Shown piece after piece: positions 6,408-11,574 of a stretch of DNA of 11,574 nt. Position 1 is the stretch's first letter. Every line of letters starts with the position of its first letter. The position numbers and the translations under genes are program-made. Location of the stretch: NCBI RefSeq assembly GCF_001556515.1, contig NZ_LSJA01000152.1:1-11574 (forward strand). Reading direction: 5' to 3'. The DNA comes from Caulobacter sp. CCH9-E1. Lineage in GTDB: Bacteria; Pseudomonadota; Alphaproteobacteria; Caulobacterales; Caulobacteraceae. The notes under the pieces are model-generated. The model was not told the origin of the DNA and made no database searches. It was given only the letters and a program-made list of their open reading frames with translations.

Positions 6408-7058
6408 ATGAAACCGATCCTCACCGCCTTCAAGACCTCGCCCGATCGCGGACGCGGGCTGGCGCGCGACATGCCGGTGCGCTGGGCGCTGGAAGAGGTC
6501 GGCCAGCCCTATGACGTCCGTCTGGTGACCTTCGCCGAGATGAAGGCGCCGGCGCATAAGGCGCTGCAGCCGTTCGGCCAGATCCCGACCTACGAGGAAG
6601 ACGGTCTGGTCCTGTTCGAGTCCGGCGCCATCGTCCTGCATATCGCCGAGCGCCATCCGGGTCTGCTGCCGGCGGAGCCCGCCGCCCGCGCCCGGGCGAT
6701 CGCCTGGATGTTCGCCGCCGTCAGCACGGTGCAGCCGCCGATCGTCGAGCGCGAGCGCTCGCTCCTGTTGGAGCGCGACGCTCCCTGGTTCGCGGCCCGC
6801 CAGCCAGGCCTGGAGCAAGAGGTGCGCCGGCGCCTGGAGGATCTCTCCCAGCGGCTGGGCGAGGCTGAGTGGCTGGACGGGGCCATCAGCGCCGGGGATC
6901 TGATGATGGTCACCGTGCTGCGCCGCCCCGCGGGCGCGAACCTCCTGGCCGACTACCCCAACCTCGCGGCCTATGTCGCGCGGGCCGAGGCGCGGCCGGC
7001 GTTTCAGCGCGCCTTCGCCGATCAGCTGGCCGTGTTCGAGGCCGCGTCGAAAGGCTAG
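6408..7058 (+). CDS. Glutathione S-transferase family protein
   Basis: The 216-residue protein has the two-domain GST architecture. The N-terminal thioredoxin fold runs to about residue 80, with the cis-proline motif at Q58-I59-P60 and the glutathione gamma-glutamyl-binding E71-S72 in LFESGAI. An all-helical C-terminal domain follows, with the conserved-looking SAGDLMMVTVL near the N-capping box position. The loop after strand 1 is unusual: DRGRGLARD comes before the first helix, where an active-site Ser, Cys or Tyr would normally sit. T10 and S11 are the nearest hydroxyl candidates, so the chemistry is uncertain. The start at 6408 has GGGAG 7 nt upstream; an in-frame extension from 6276 would overlap def and is rejected. 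Substrate unknown. Confidence 0.87.
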   Translation: MKPILTAFKTSPDRGRGLARDMPVRWALEEVGQPYDVRLVTFAEMKAPAHKALQPFGQIPTYEEDGLVLFESGAIVLHIAERHPGLLPAEPAARARAIAWMFAAVSTVQPPIVERERSLLLERDAPWFAARQPGLEQEVRRRLEDLSQRLGEAEWLDGAISAGDLMMVTVLRRPAGANLLADYPNLAAYVARAEARPAFQRAFADQLAVFEAASKG

Positions 7059-7534
7059 CGTGTGCGGCCGCTCTCGGTGTCGTAGGGCGTTCCGTCGCGA
7101 TGGCGGTAGGTGGCCTCGCCCTCGCGCAGGATCAGGTCGATATCCGGATAGTCACACCCATCCTCATCCGGACGCCGCGAGCCGACCTCCAGCAGCAGCA
7201 CATCGCGATCCGAGCGGTTCTGGAAGTGGTGGCCGTTGGCGACCCCGGCCTTGAAACCGGCGCAGTCGCCGGCCCGCAGCACCGTCTCGCCGTCATTGTC
7301 GACCAGCACCACCTCGCCCTCGACGACCCAGGTGAACTCGTCCTCGGCCGTGTGCCAATGGCGTTGGCTGGACCACTGGCCCGGCGGCAGGCGCAGCAGG
7401 TTGACGCCGAACTGGGTGAGGCCGACCGCGTCGCCCAGCTTGGTGCGGTGACGGCCCACGCAAGGCGCATTGAAGGGCGCGGGATAGCCCGTGCCGACGC
7501 GAGTGGGGGCGGTGGCTAGATCGATCTTGGGCAT
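7055..7534 (-). CDS. Cupin domain-containing protein
   Basis: The 159-residue product has a single cupin beta-barrel. Motif 1 is G52-x6-H59-W-H61-x4-E66-x6-G73, supplying the usual His-His-Glu metal ligands. Motif 2 is [18 protein letters not shown], in which the usual proline is replaced but a metal-binding His and the terminal Asn are kept. After the barrel comes a tail rich in Asp and Arg ([16 protein letters not shown], then [10 protein letters not shown]), often seen in cupins annotated loosely as oxalate-decarboxylase-like or mannose-6-phosphate-isomerase-like. The start at 7534 begins [10 protein letters not shown]; longer in-frame starts up to 7705 would run into dapE. No convincing ribosome-binding site is seen. 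It is convergent with the GST gene, their ends overlapping by 4 bp (7055-7058), and divergent from dapE. Substrate unknown. Confidence 0.87.
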   Translation of the reverse strand: MPKIDLATAPTRVGTGYPAPFNAPCVGRHRTKLGDAVGLTQFGVNLLRLPPGQWSSQRHWHTAEDEFTWVVEGEVVLVDNDGETVLRAGDCAGFKAGVANGHHFQNRSDRDVLLLEVGSRRPDEDGCDYPDIDLILREGEATYRHRDGTPYDTESGRTR

Positions 7535-7562
7535 GGACAGTCCGTGGAGAGGTTTGCCGGGT

Positions 7563-7591
7563 TTGCGTCGTGACGGAGGGAAGCCTAAAGG
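7563..7591 (+). promoter_or_regulatory. Putative promoter for dapE
   Basis: TTGCGTC (7563-7569) and CCTAAAGG (7584-7591) are 14 nt apart, a partial match to the Caulobacter housekeeping consensus. The -10 element ends 7 nt before the ATG at 7599, so a leaderless transcript is possible. AAAGG at 7587-7591 could instead act as a ribosome-binding site if transcription starts further upstream. Confidence 0.3.
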
Positions 7592-7598
7592 CAAGACC

Positions 7599-8765
7599 AT
7601 GAACAGCCCCGCGCCCGTTTCCGTCAGCATCGACCCTGTCGACCTCGCCCAGGCCCTGATCCGACGTCCGTCCGTGACCCCGGCCGATGAAGGCGCGATG
7701 GACACGCTGCAGCGCCAGCTGGAGGCCCTGGGCTTCGCCTGCCGTCGGATGAAATTCGGCGAGATCGAGAACCTCTACGCGCGGCGCGGGACGGCGCGGC
7801 CGAACCTCTGCTTCGCCGGGCACACCGACGTGGTGCCCGTGGGCGACGACGCGGCCTGGACCGCCGGGCCGTTCGAGGCCGAGATCAAGGACGGGGTGCT
7901 GTACGGCCGGGGCGCGGTCGACATGAAGTCCGCCATCGCCGCCTTCGTGGCCGCCGTCTCGAACGTCCCCGACCATCCCGGCTCGATCAGCTTCCTGATC
8001 ACCGGCGACGAGGAGGGCGTGGCCGAGGACGGCACGGTCAAGGTCGTCGAGGCCCTGGCCGCCGAGGGCGAGATCATCGACCACTGCATCGTGGGCGAGC
8101 CGACCAGCGCCAACGTGCTGGGCGACATGGTCAAGATCGGCCGCCGCGGCAGCATCAACGCCTGGATCGCCGTGGACGGCAAGCAGGGCCACGTGGCTTA
8201 TCCGCACCGCGCCGCCAATCCGATCCCGGTGATGGTCGACATCCTCTCGCGCTTGCAGAGCCGGGTGCTGGACGAGGGCTATGCCGGCTTCCAGCCCTCG
8301 AACCTGGAGGTGACCACGGTCGACGTCGGCAACACGGCCACCAACGTCATCCCGGCCTCGGCCAAGGCGCGGGTGAACATCCGCTTCAACCCGGCCCACA
8401 AGGGCAAGGACCTGGCGGCCTGGATCGAGGGCGAATGCCGCGAGGCCGCCGAGGGCTTCTCGGGTCGCGTCGAGGTGCTGTGCAAGATCAGCGGCGAGGC
8501 CTTCCTGACCGAGCCGGGCGCCTTCACCGATGTGATCGTCGCCGCCGTCGGCGACGCCGTCGGCCGGGTCCCGGAGCTGTCGACCACCGGCGGCACCAGC
8601 GACGCCCGCTTCATCCGGGCCCTGTGTCCGGTCGTCGAGTTCGGCCTGGTCGGCTCGACCATGCACCAGGTGGACGAGCGGGTCCCGGTCGAGGAGGTCC
8701 GCCAGCTGGCCGGCGCCTACCAGGCCCTGATCAACCGCTACTTCGCGGCGTTCGGGCGGGACTGA
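7599..8765 (+). CDS. dapE: Succinyl-diaminopimelate desuccinylase
   Basis: This M20-family dizinc enzyme cleaves N-succinyl-LL-2,6-diaminopimelate to succinate and LL-diaminopimelate, a step in lysine and peptidoglycan synthesis. The 388 residues show the expected metal and catalytic sites: H75 and D77 in [10 protein letters not shown], bridging D108 in [10 protein letters not shown], catalytic base E138 with E139 in TGDEEG, E167 in GEPT, and H356 in MHQVDER. The dimerisation (lid) domain lies between about 180 and 295. DapE-specific features include [11 protein letters not shown] near the C terminus. The start gives [21 protein letters not shown], close to family N termini; an in-frame start at 7491 would overlap the divergent cupin gene and is rejected. 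A strong GGAGGG lies 18 nt upstream, too far for a normal ribosome-binding site. Confidence 0.96.
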   Translation: MNSPAPVSVSIDPVDLAQALIRRPSVTPADEGAMDTLQRQLEALGFACRRMKFGEIENLYARRGTARPNLCFAGHTDVVPVGDDAAWTAGPFEAEIKDGVLYGRGAVDMKSAIAAFVAAVSNVPDHPGSISFLITGDEEGVAEDGTVKVVEALAAEGEIIDHCIVGEPTSANVLGDMVKIGRRGSINAWIAVDGKQGHVAYPHRAANPIPVMVDILSRLQSRVLDEGYAGFQPSNLEVTTVDVGNTATNVIPASAKARVNIRFNPAHKGKDLAAWIEGECREAAEGFSGRVEVLCKISGEAFLTEPGAFTDVIVAAVGDAVGRVPELSTTGGTSDARFIRALCPVVEFGLVGSTMHQVDERVPVEEVRQLAGAYQALINRYFAAFGRD

Positions 8766-8821
8766 CGGAAGGATTTGACCCGCCGCAAGGCGGTGTCATC
8801 CCGTTGCGCCAAGCTGCTGTC

Positions 8822-9400
8822 ATGGCCAAGCGCATCCTGATCGTGAACGGTCATCCCGACCCCAGCGCCGACCACTTCAGCGCGGCGCTGTGCGAGGCCT
8901 ACGTCGGCGGCGCGACGGCCAGCGGCCACGCGGTGCGTCGGCTGGACCTGGACACCGTCAACGCGCCGATCCTCACCGACGCCTCGGCCTTCGCCGAGCC
9001 GCCCGCGAAGGACGTCCAGGCGGTGCAAGCCGCGATGGTCGAGGCCGAGCACCTGGTGATTGTCTTTCCGCTTTGGCTGGGCGGCGTGCCGGCCCGGTTG
9101 AAAGCGCTTCTGGAGCAGGTCTATCGCGGCGGCTTCGGCTTCCAGGTCGGTCCGCGGGGCTGGAACCGCAAGCTGAAGGGCCGCAGCGCCCGGCTGGTAG
9201 TGACCATGGGCATGCCAGGTCCGTTTTTCCGCGTGGTGTTCGGCGGCCATGGCGTCAAGGCGCTGGCCCGGGGCGTGCTGTGGCTCAGCGGTTATCGCCC
9301 GATCCGGACCAGCATCATCGGCGGGATCGAGATGATCGGCGCCAAGGGGCGGGCGGACTGGCTCGCCCGGATGCGAGCGCTGGGCGCCAAGGCCCTCTAG
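8822..9400 (+). CDS. Flavodoxin-fold NAD(P)H-dependent oxidoreductase
   Basis: The 192-residue cytosolic protein fits the Flavodoxin_2 / NAD(P)H quinone dehydrogenase family (relatives include MdaB and KefF). It opens with a beta strand and FMN/FAD phosphate-binding loop ([20 protein letters not shown]). A second conserved strand, [20 protein letters not shown] (from residue 81), is the family hallmark for isoalloxazine contact. VVTMGMPG (about 127-134) forms the third flavin-binding loop. The C-terminal helix is short. The usual Tyr/His catalytic pair of quinone reductases is not obvious, so the electron acceptor is open. The ATG at 8822 lacks a good ribosome-binding site; an in-frame TTG at 8804 is a less likely start. 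It lies 56 nt after dapE on the same strand and shares a CTAG with the truA stop. Confidence 0.88.
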   Translation: MAKRILIVNGHPDPSADHFSAALCEAYVGGATASGHAVRRLDLDTVNAPILTDASAFAEPPAKDVQAVQAAMVEAEHLVIVFPLWLGGVPARLKALLEQVYRGGFGFQVGPRGWNRKLKGRSARLVVTMGMPGPFFRVVFGGHGVKALARGVLWLSGYRPIRTSIIGGIEMIGAKGRADWLARMRALGAKAL

Positions 9401-10140
9401 TCGCCGTACCCGACGCCCACCAGATAGAGCCCATCCGCCGGCGCGACAGGCCCACATTCCCGGCGGTCCTTGGCCTCCAGCGCCGCCTTCACGTCGTCCA
9501 CCGTCCAGCGGCCCGCGCCGACTTCGACCAGCGTCCCGGTCATCGAGCGGACCTGGCGGTGCAGGAACGAGCGCGCCTCGAAATCGAGATGGATTTCCTC
9601 GCCGACCCGGCGCACGCGGGCGACGTCGAGGGTCTTTACCGGGCTCTTGGACTGGCAGTGCATGTCGCGGAAGGTCGTGAAGTCGTGCAGGCCGACCAGA
9701 TGCTGGGCGGCGGCGTGCATGGCCTCGTGGTCGAGATCCTTCTTCATGTGCCAGACCCGGCCCTTGTCCAGGGCCGGCGGCGCGCGGCGGTTCAGGATCC
9801 GGTAGAGATAGCGGCGCTCGTTGGCCGAGAACCGCGCGTGCCAGCCCTCCTCGGCGACCTCGGCCGAGAGGATCGAGACCGCCTCGCGGGTCAGGTGGGC
9901 GTTGAGGGCGTTGAACACCGTCTGGGCCGGCCAGTCCTTCTCGAGGTCGACATGCACGACCTGGCCGGTGGCGTGGACGCCGGTGTCGGTGCGCCCGGCG
10001 GCGGCGATGCGCACCTCCTCGCCGCAGAAGGCCTTCACCGCCGCCTCGATCGCGCCCTGCACGCTGGGCAGGGTCGCCTGGGCCTGGAACCCCGCATAGG
10101 GGCGGCCGTCATACTCGACGAGGAGGCGGTAGCGGGGCAT
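9397..10140 (-). CDS. truA: tRNA pseudouridine(38-40) synthase TruA
   Basis: TruA converts uridines 38, 39 and 40 of the tRNA anticodon arm to pseudouridine. The 247-residue protein has the two-lobed TruA layout: [19 protein letters not shown] at the N terminus, the catalytic loop [11 protein letters not shown] with nucleophile D52, the [10 protein letters not shown] segment, and [19 protein letters not shown] near the C terminus. The start codon overlaps the fmt stop by one base (TGATG), a sign of translational coupling with fmt. The stop codon is shared in a CTAG palindrome with the convergent oxidoreductase gene, leaving no room for a terminator between them. Confidence 0.96.
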   Translation of the reverse strand: MPRYRLLVEYDGRPYAGFQAQATLPSVQGAIEAAVKAFCGEEVRIAAAGRTDTGVHATGQVVHVDLEKDWPAQTVFNALNAHLTREAVSILSAEVAEEGWHARFSANERRYLYRILNRRAPPALDKGRVWHMKKDLDHEAMHAAAQHLVGLHDFTTFRDMHCQSKSPVKTLDVARVRRVGEEIHLDFEARSFLHRQVRSMTGTLVEVGAGRWTVDDVKAALEAKDRRECGPVAPADGLYLVGVGYGD

Positions 10141-11066
10141 CAGGCCAGGACCGTTCCCGCCACGATCGGGAAGCCGCGCGTGAAGGTCTCGGCGTCCTGG
10201 ACGCCCTTGCCCTCGCGCTGGGCCTTGAGCAGGCGGATCGAGCCTTCGCCGCAGGCGATCAGCAGGGCGTCATCCAAGGCCGTTCCCGGCGCGCCGGATG
10301 CTGTGTCGACGCGCGATAGCAGCGCCTTCACGCGGACTGGGCCTTTGTCCGACGGGGCCTCGAACCAGGCGCCGGGGAAGGGCGAAAGGCCTCGGATGTG
10401 GCGGTCGACCTCGATGGCCGGACGGGTCCAGTCGATGCGGGCCTCGGCCGACTTGATCTTCTTGGCGTAGGTGACGCCGTCCTCGGCCTGGGGCGTCTCG
10501 TGAACGACCTGGCGCTCGATCGCGGCCAGGGCCACGGGCAGCAGGCGCGCGCCGGTGGCGGCCAGCTTGTCGTGCAGGGTCGCGGCGGTGTCGTCGCCCT
10601 CGATGGCGACCTGCTGCGACATCAGGATCGGGCCTTCGTCGAGGCCCTCGCTCATCCGCATCACCTGGACGCCGGTGACCGGATCGCCGGCCATGATCGC
10701 CCGCTGGATCGGCGCGGCGCCCCGCCAGCGCGGCAGCAGGCTGGCGTGCAGGTTGAAGCAGCCGTGGCGCGGCGCCTCCAGCACGTCCTTGACCAGGATC
10801 TGACCGAAGGCCACGACGACGGCGGCGTCGAGGTCCAGCGCCTTGAAGGCCTCGATCTCCTCCGGCGTCTTCATCGAGACCGGCGTGCGGACCGGCAGGC
10901 CCAGGCCCTCGGCGAAGGCGTGAACGGGCGAGGGCTTCAGTTCCTGGCCGCGCCCGCGCGGCGCGGGGGGCTGGGAGTAGACGCAGACGATCTCGTGGCC
11001 CGAGGCGACGAGTTCGGCGAGGCAGGTGACGGCGAAATCGGGAGTGCCGAGGAAGGCGATGCGCAT
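10140..11066 (-). CDS. fmt: Methionyl-tRNA formyltransferase
   Basis: Fmt transfers the formyl group from 10-formyltetrahydrofolate to initiator Met-tRNA. The 308 residues match the usual length. The N-terminal Rossmann domain begins [13 protein letters not shown]. Active-site residues N105, H107 and D143 lie in [18 protein letters not shown] and in [10 protein letters not shown], and [12 protein letters not shown] is the folate-binding signature. The 16-residue tRNA-contact loop region is present ([19 protein letters not shown], 30-48). The C-terminal OB-like domain (from about 210) includes [12 protein letters not shown]. No ribosome-binding site is visible ahead of the ATG; a CTAAAC element lies 6-7 nt upstream, so the mRNA may be leaderless. 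It is first in a two-gene operon with truA. Confidence 0.97.
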   Translation of the reverse strand: MRIAFLGTPDFAVTCLAELVASGHEIVCVYSQPPAPRGRGQELKPSPVHAFAEGLGLPVRTPVSMKTPEEIEAFKALDLDAAVVVAFGQILVKDVLEAPRHGCFNLHASLLPRWRGAAPIQRAIMAGDPVTGVQVMRMSEGLDEGPILMSQQVAIEGDDTAATLHDKLAATGARLLPVALAAIERQVVHETPQAEDGVTYAKKIKSAEARIDWTRPAIEVDRHIRGLSPFPGAWFEAPSDKGPVRVKALLSRVDTASGAPGTALDDALLIACGEGSIRLLKAQREGKGVQDAETFTRGFPIVAGTVLA

Positions 11067-11072
11067 GGCGGG

Positions 11073-11080
11073 GGTTTAGA
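11073..11080 (-). promoter_or_regulatory. Putative -10 element for fmt
   Basis: On the minus strand TCTAAACC (11080-11073) matches the Caulobacter -10 consensus GCTANAWC at 6 of 8 positions and ends 6 nt before the fmt ATG. The -35 region is weak (TTTTCCG, 14 nt further up). Its right end overlaps the palindrome AGACGTCT (11078-11085), a possible regulator site. Weak alone; see the leaderless-gene finding. Confidence 0.28.
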
Positions 11081-11110
11081 CGTCTCGGGGCCTTCGGAAA
11101 AGCCGGAGTC

Positions 11111-11135
11111 GGAACCGGCGCCGTGGCGCTCCGTT
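11111..11135 (+). promoter_or_regulatory. Putative SigT/EcfG general-stress promoter
   Basis: GGAAC (11111-11115) and CGTT (11132-11135) are separated by exactly 16 nt. This is the GGAAC-N16/17-CGTT consensus of the alphaproteobacterial general-stress sigma factor EcfG, called SigT in Caulobacter. Transcription would begin near 11142, giving a leader of about 20 nt that includes the AAGGAG ribosome-binding site of the lipoprotein gene. Position, strand and spacing all fit. Confidence 0.68.
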
Positions 11136-11163
11136 ATCCAGCCGACCAAGAAGGAGCCAAACC

Positions 11164-11490
11164 ATGCGTTCCAAGCTGATGCTGATCGCCGCCGGGGCCG
11201 CGGCCCTCTCGCTCGCCGCCTGCTCGCAGGAGCACGCCGCCGAGGTGAAGGAAGGCGCCAAGGCCGCCGCCGCCGACGTCAACGACGCTGCGCGCAACAT
11301 CGCCAACGATCCCGACGTCAAGGAAGCGGGCACGGCGATCAAGGAAAGCGCCAAGGAAACCGGCGCGGAACTGAAGGAAGCCGCGGGCGAGGCCGGCCAG
11401 GAGCTCAAGGAAGCCGGCAAGGACCTGAAGCAGGACGCCAAAGAAGGCGCGGCCGAGAGCGAGAAGCAGCTGAACGAGGCGGCGAAGTAG
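11164..11490 (+). CDS. Small LEA-like lipoprotein, likely stress-induced
   Basis: The 108-residue protein starts with a lipoprotein signal peptide: MRSK, a hydrophobic stretch (5-18), and the lipobox LAAC with lipidated C20. Ser follows the Cys, which does not match the inner-membrane retention signal, so outer-membrane attachment is expected. The mature part is almost entirely Ala, Lys, Glu, Asp and Gly in an amphipathic pattern, with repeated units such as VKEGAK, IKESAKETG, LKEAAGEAG, LKEAGKDLK and DAKEG spaced by about 11 residues. This resembles LEA group 3 and YtjA/entericidin-like stress proteins, predicted to be disordered until folding as a helix. AAGGAG (11151-11156) is 7 nt from the ATG. 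A SigT-type promoter is in front. Its job may be membrane or envelope protection, which is inference. Confidence 0.8.
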   Translation: MRSKLMLIAAGAAALSLAACSQEHAAEVKEGAKAAAADVNDAARNIANDPDVKEAGTAIKESAKETGAELKEAAGEAGQELKEAGKDLKQDAKEGAAESEKQLNEAAK

Positions 11491-11497
11491 GGGGGCG

Positions 11498-11558
11498 CCA
11501 GTTCCTCCCCCGTTGCACGGGGGAGGTGTCGGCGGAGCCGACGGAGGGGGCGAACTGG
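11498..11558. repeat. Intergenic double-hairpin repeat, copy 2
   Basis: The block is bounded by CCAGTTC (11498-11504) and its exact inverse GAACTGG (11552-11558). Inside are a 9-bp hairpin (11504-11512 with 11518-11526, loop TTGCA) and a 6-bp hairpin (11528-11533 with 11537-11542, loop GGA), then GGAGGGGGC. The order GTTCCTCCCCC-loop-GGGGGAGGTG-hairpin-GGAGGGGGC matches the reverse complement of positions 11-57. It starts 7 nt after the lipoprotein stop and may serve as its 3' end. The terminal inverted repeat is more complete here than in copy 1. Confidence 0.75.
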
Positions 11559-11574
11559 AGGTCGGCCGAGCTGG

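Noticed and set aside
7491..7598. N-terminal extension of DapE from 7491
   Set aside because: It overlaps the start of the divergent cupin gene and adds residues not typical of the family.
7293..8666. 457-codon minus-strand frame opposite dapE
   Set aside because: It is a shadow of dapE, rich in His, Asp, Gly and Val, with no domain.
8890..10470. 526-codon plus-strand frame over the oxidoreductase, truA and fmt
   Set aside because: It is antisense to truA and fmt, whose catalytic motifs are intact, and it has no family signature.
1..11574. tRNA genes, CRISPR arrays, insertion sequences, phage or defence genes
   Set aside because: I saw no tRNA cloverleaf, no regularly spaced direct repeats and no transposase, integrase or nuclease-effector genes.

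Overview
The window is high-GC (roughly two thirds G+C by eye), densely coded chromosomal DNA. The protein sequences, the dnaX-ybaB-recR gene order, the SRP RNA just upstream of dnaX, the GC-rich hairpin repeats between genes and the promoter motifs all point to an alphaproteobacterium of the Caulobacter type (Caulobacter or a close relative). I see no phage, plasmid, transposase, CRISPR or defence genes. This is mostly a conserved housekeeping region, and I did not find a clearly new multi-gene system in it.

Layout. Positions 1-66 hold an intergenic hairpin repeat behind nudC, an NADH/NAD-cap pyrophosphatase gene on the minus strand (67-1008). The nudC/dnaX interval holds the 4.5S SRP RNA gene (about 1081-1177, plus), with a recognisable promoter and a terminator-like hairpin. 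Then follow, on the plus strand, dnaX (clamp-loader tau/gamma subunit), a double-hairpin repeat, ybaB, recR, a 50-residue acidic small protein, rmuC, def (peptide deformylase) and a glutathione S-transferase-like gene. A cupin gene lies on the minus strand (7055-7534), divergent from dapE (7599-8765, lysine/peptidoglycan precursor synthesis). A flavodoxin-fold NAD(P)H oxidoreductase follows on the plus strand and ends in a 4-bp stop-to-stop overlap with truA. truA and fmt form a translationally coupled minus-strand pair. The last gene is a small alanine- and lysine-rich lipoprotein (11164-11490), followed by a second copy of the hairpin repeat seen at position 1.

How the genes relate. dnaX, ybaB and recR serve DNA replication, nucleoid binding and recombinational repair, and rmuC is another DNA-maintenance protein. 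def and fmt are the two ends of the N-formyl-methionine cycle, but here they lie about 4 kb apart on opposite strands. The points most worth checking are: (i) a good general-stress sigma factor (SigT/EcfG) promoter in front of the LEA-like lipoprotein gene; (ii) a set of -10-like CTAMA elements lying 6-7 nt before the ATG of nudC, dnaX, dapE and fmt, suggesting leaderless mRNAs; (iii) a DnaX that has lost most of its zinc-binding cysteines and carries a glycine-rich linker; (iv) the 50-residue small gene between recR and rmuC; and (v) related intergenic hairpin repeats at both ends of the window.
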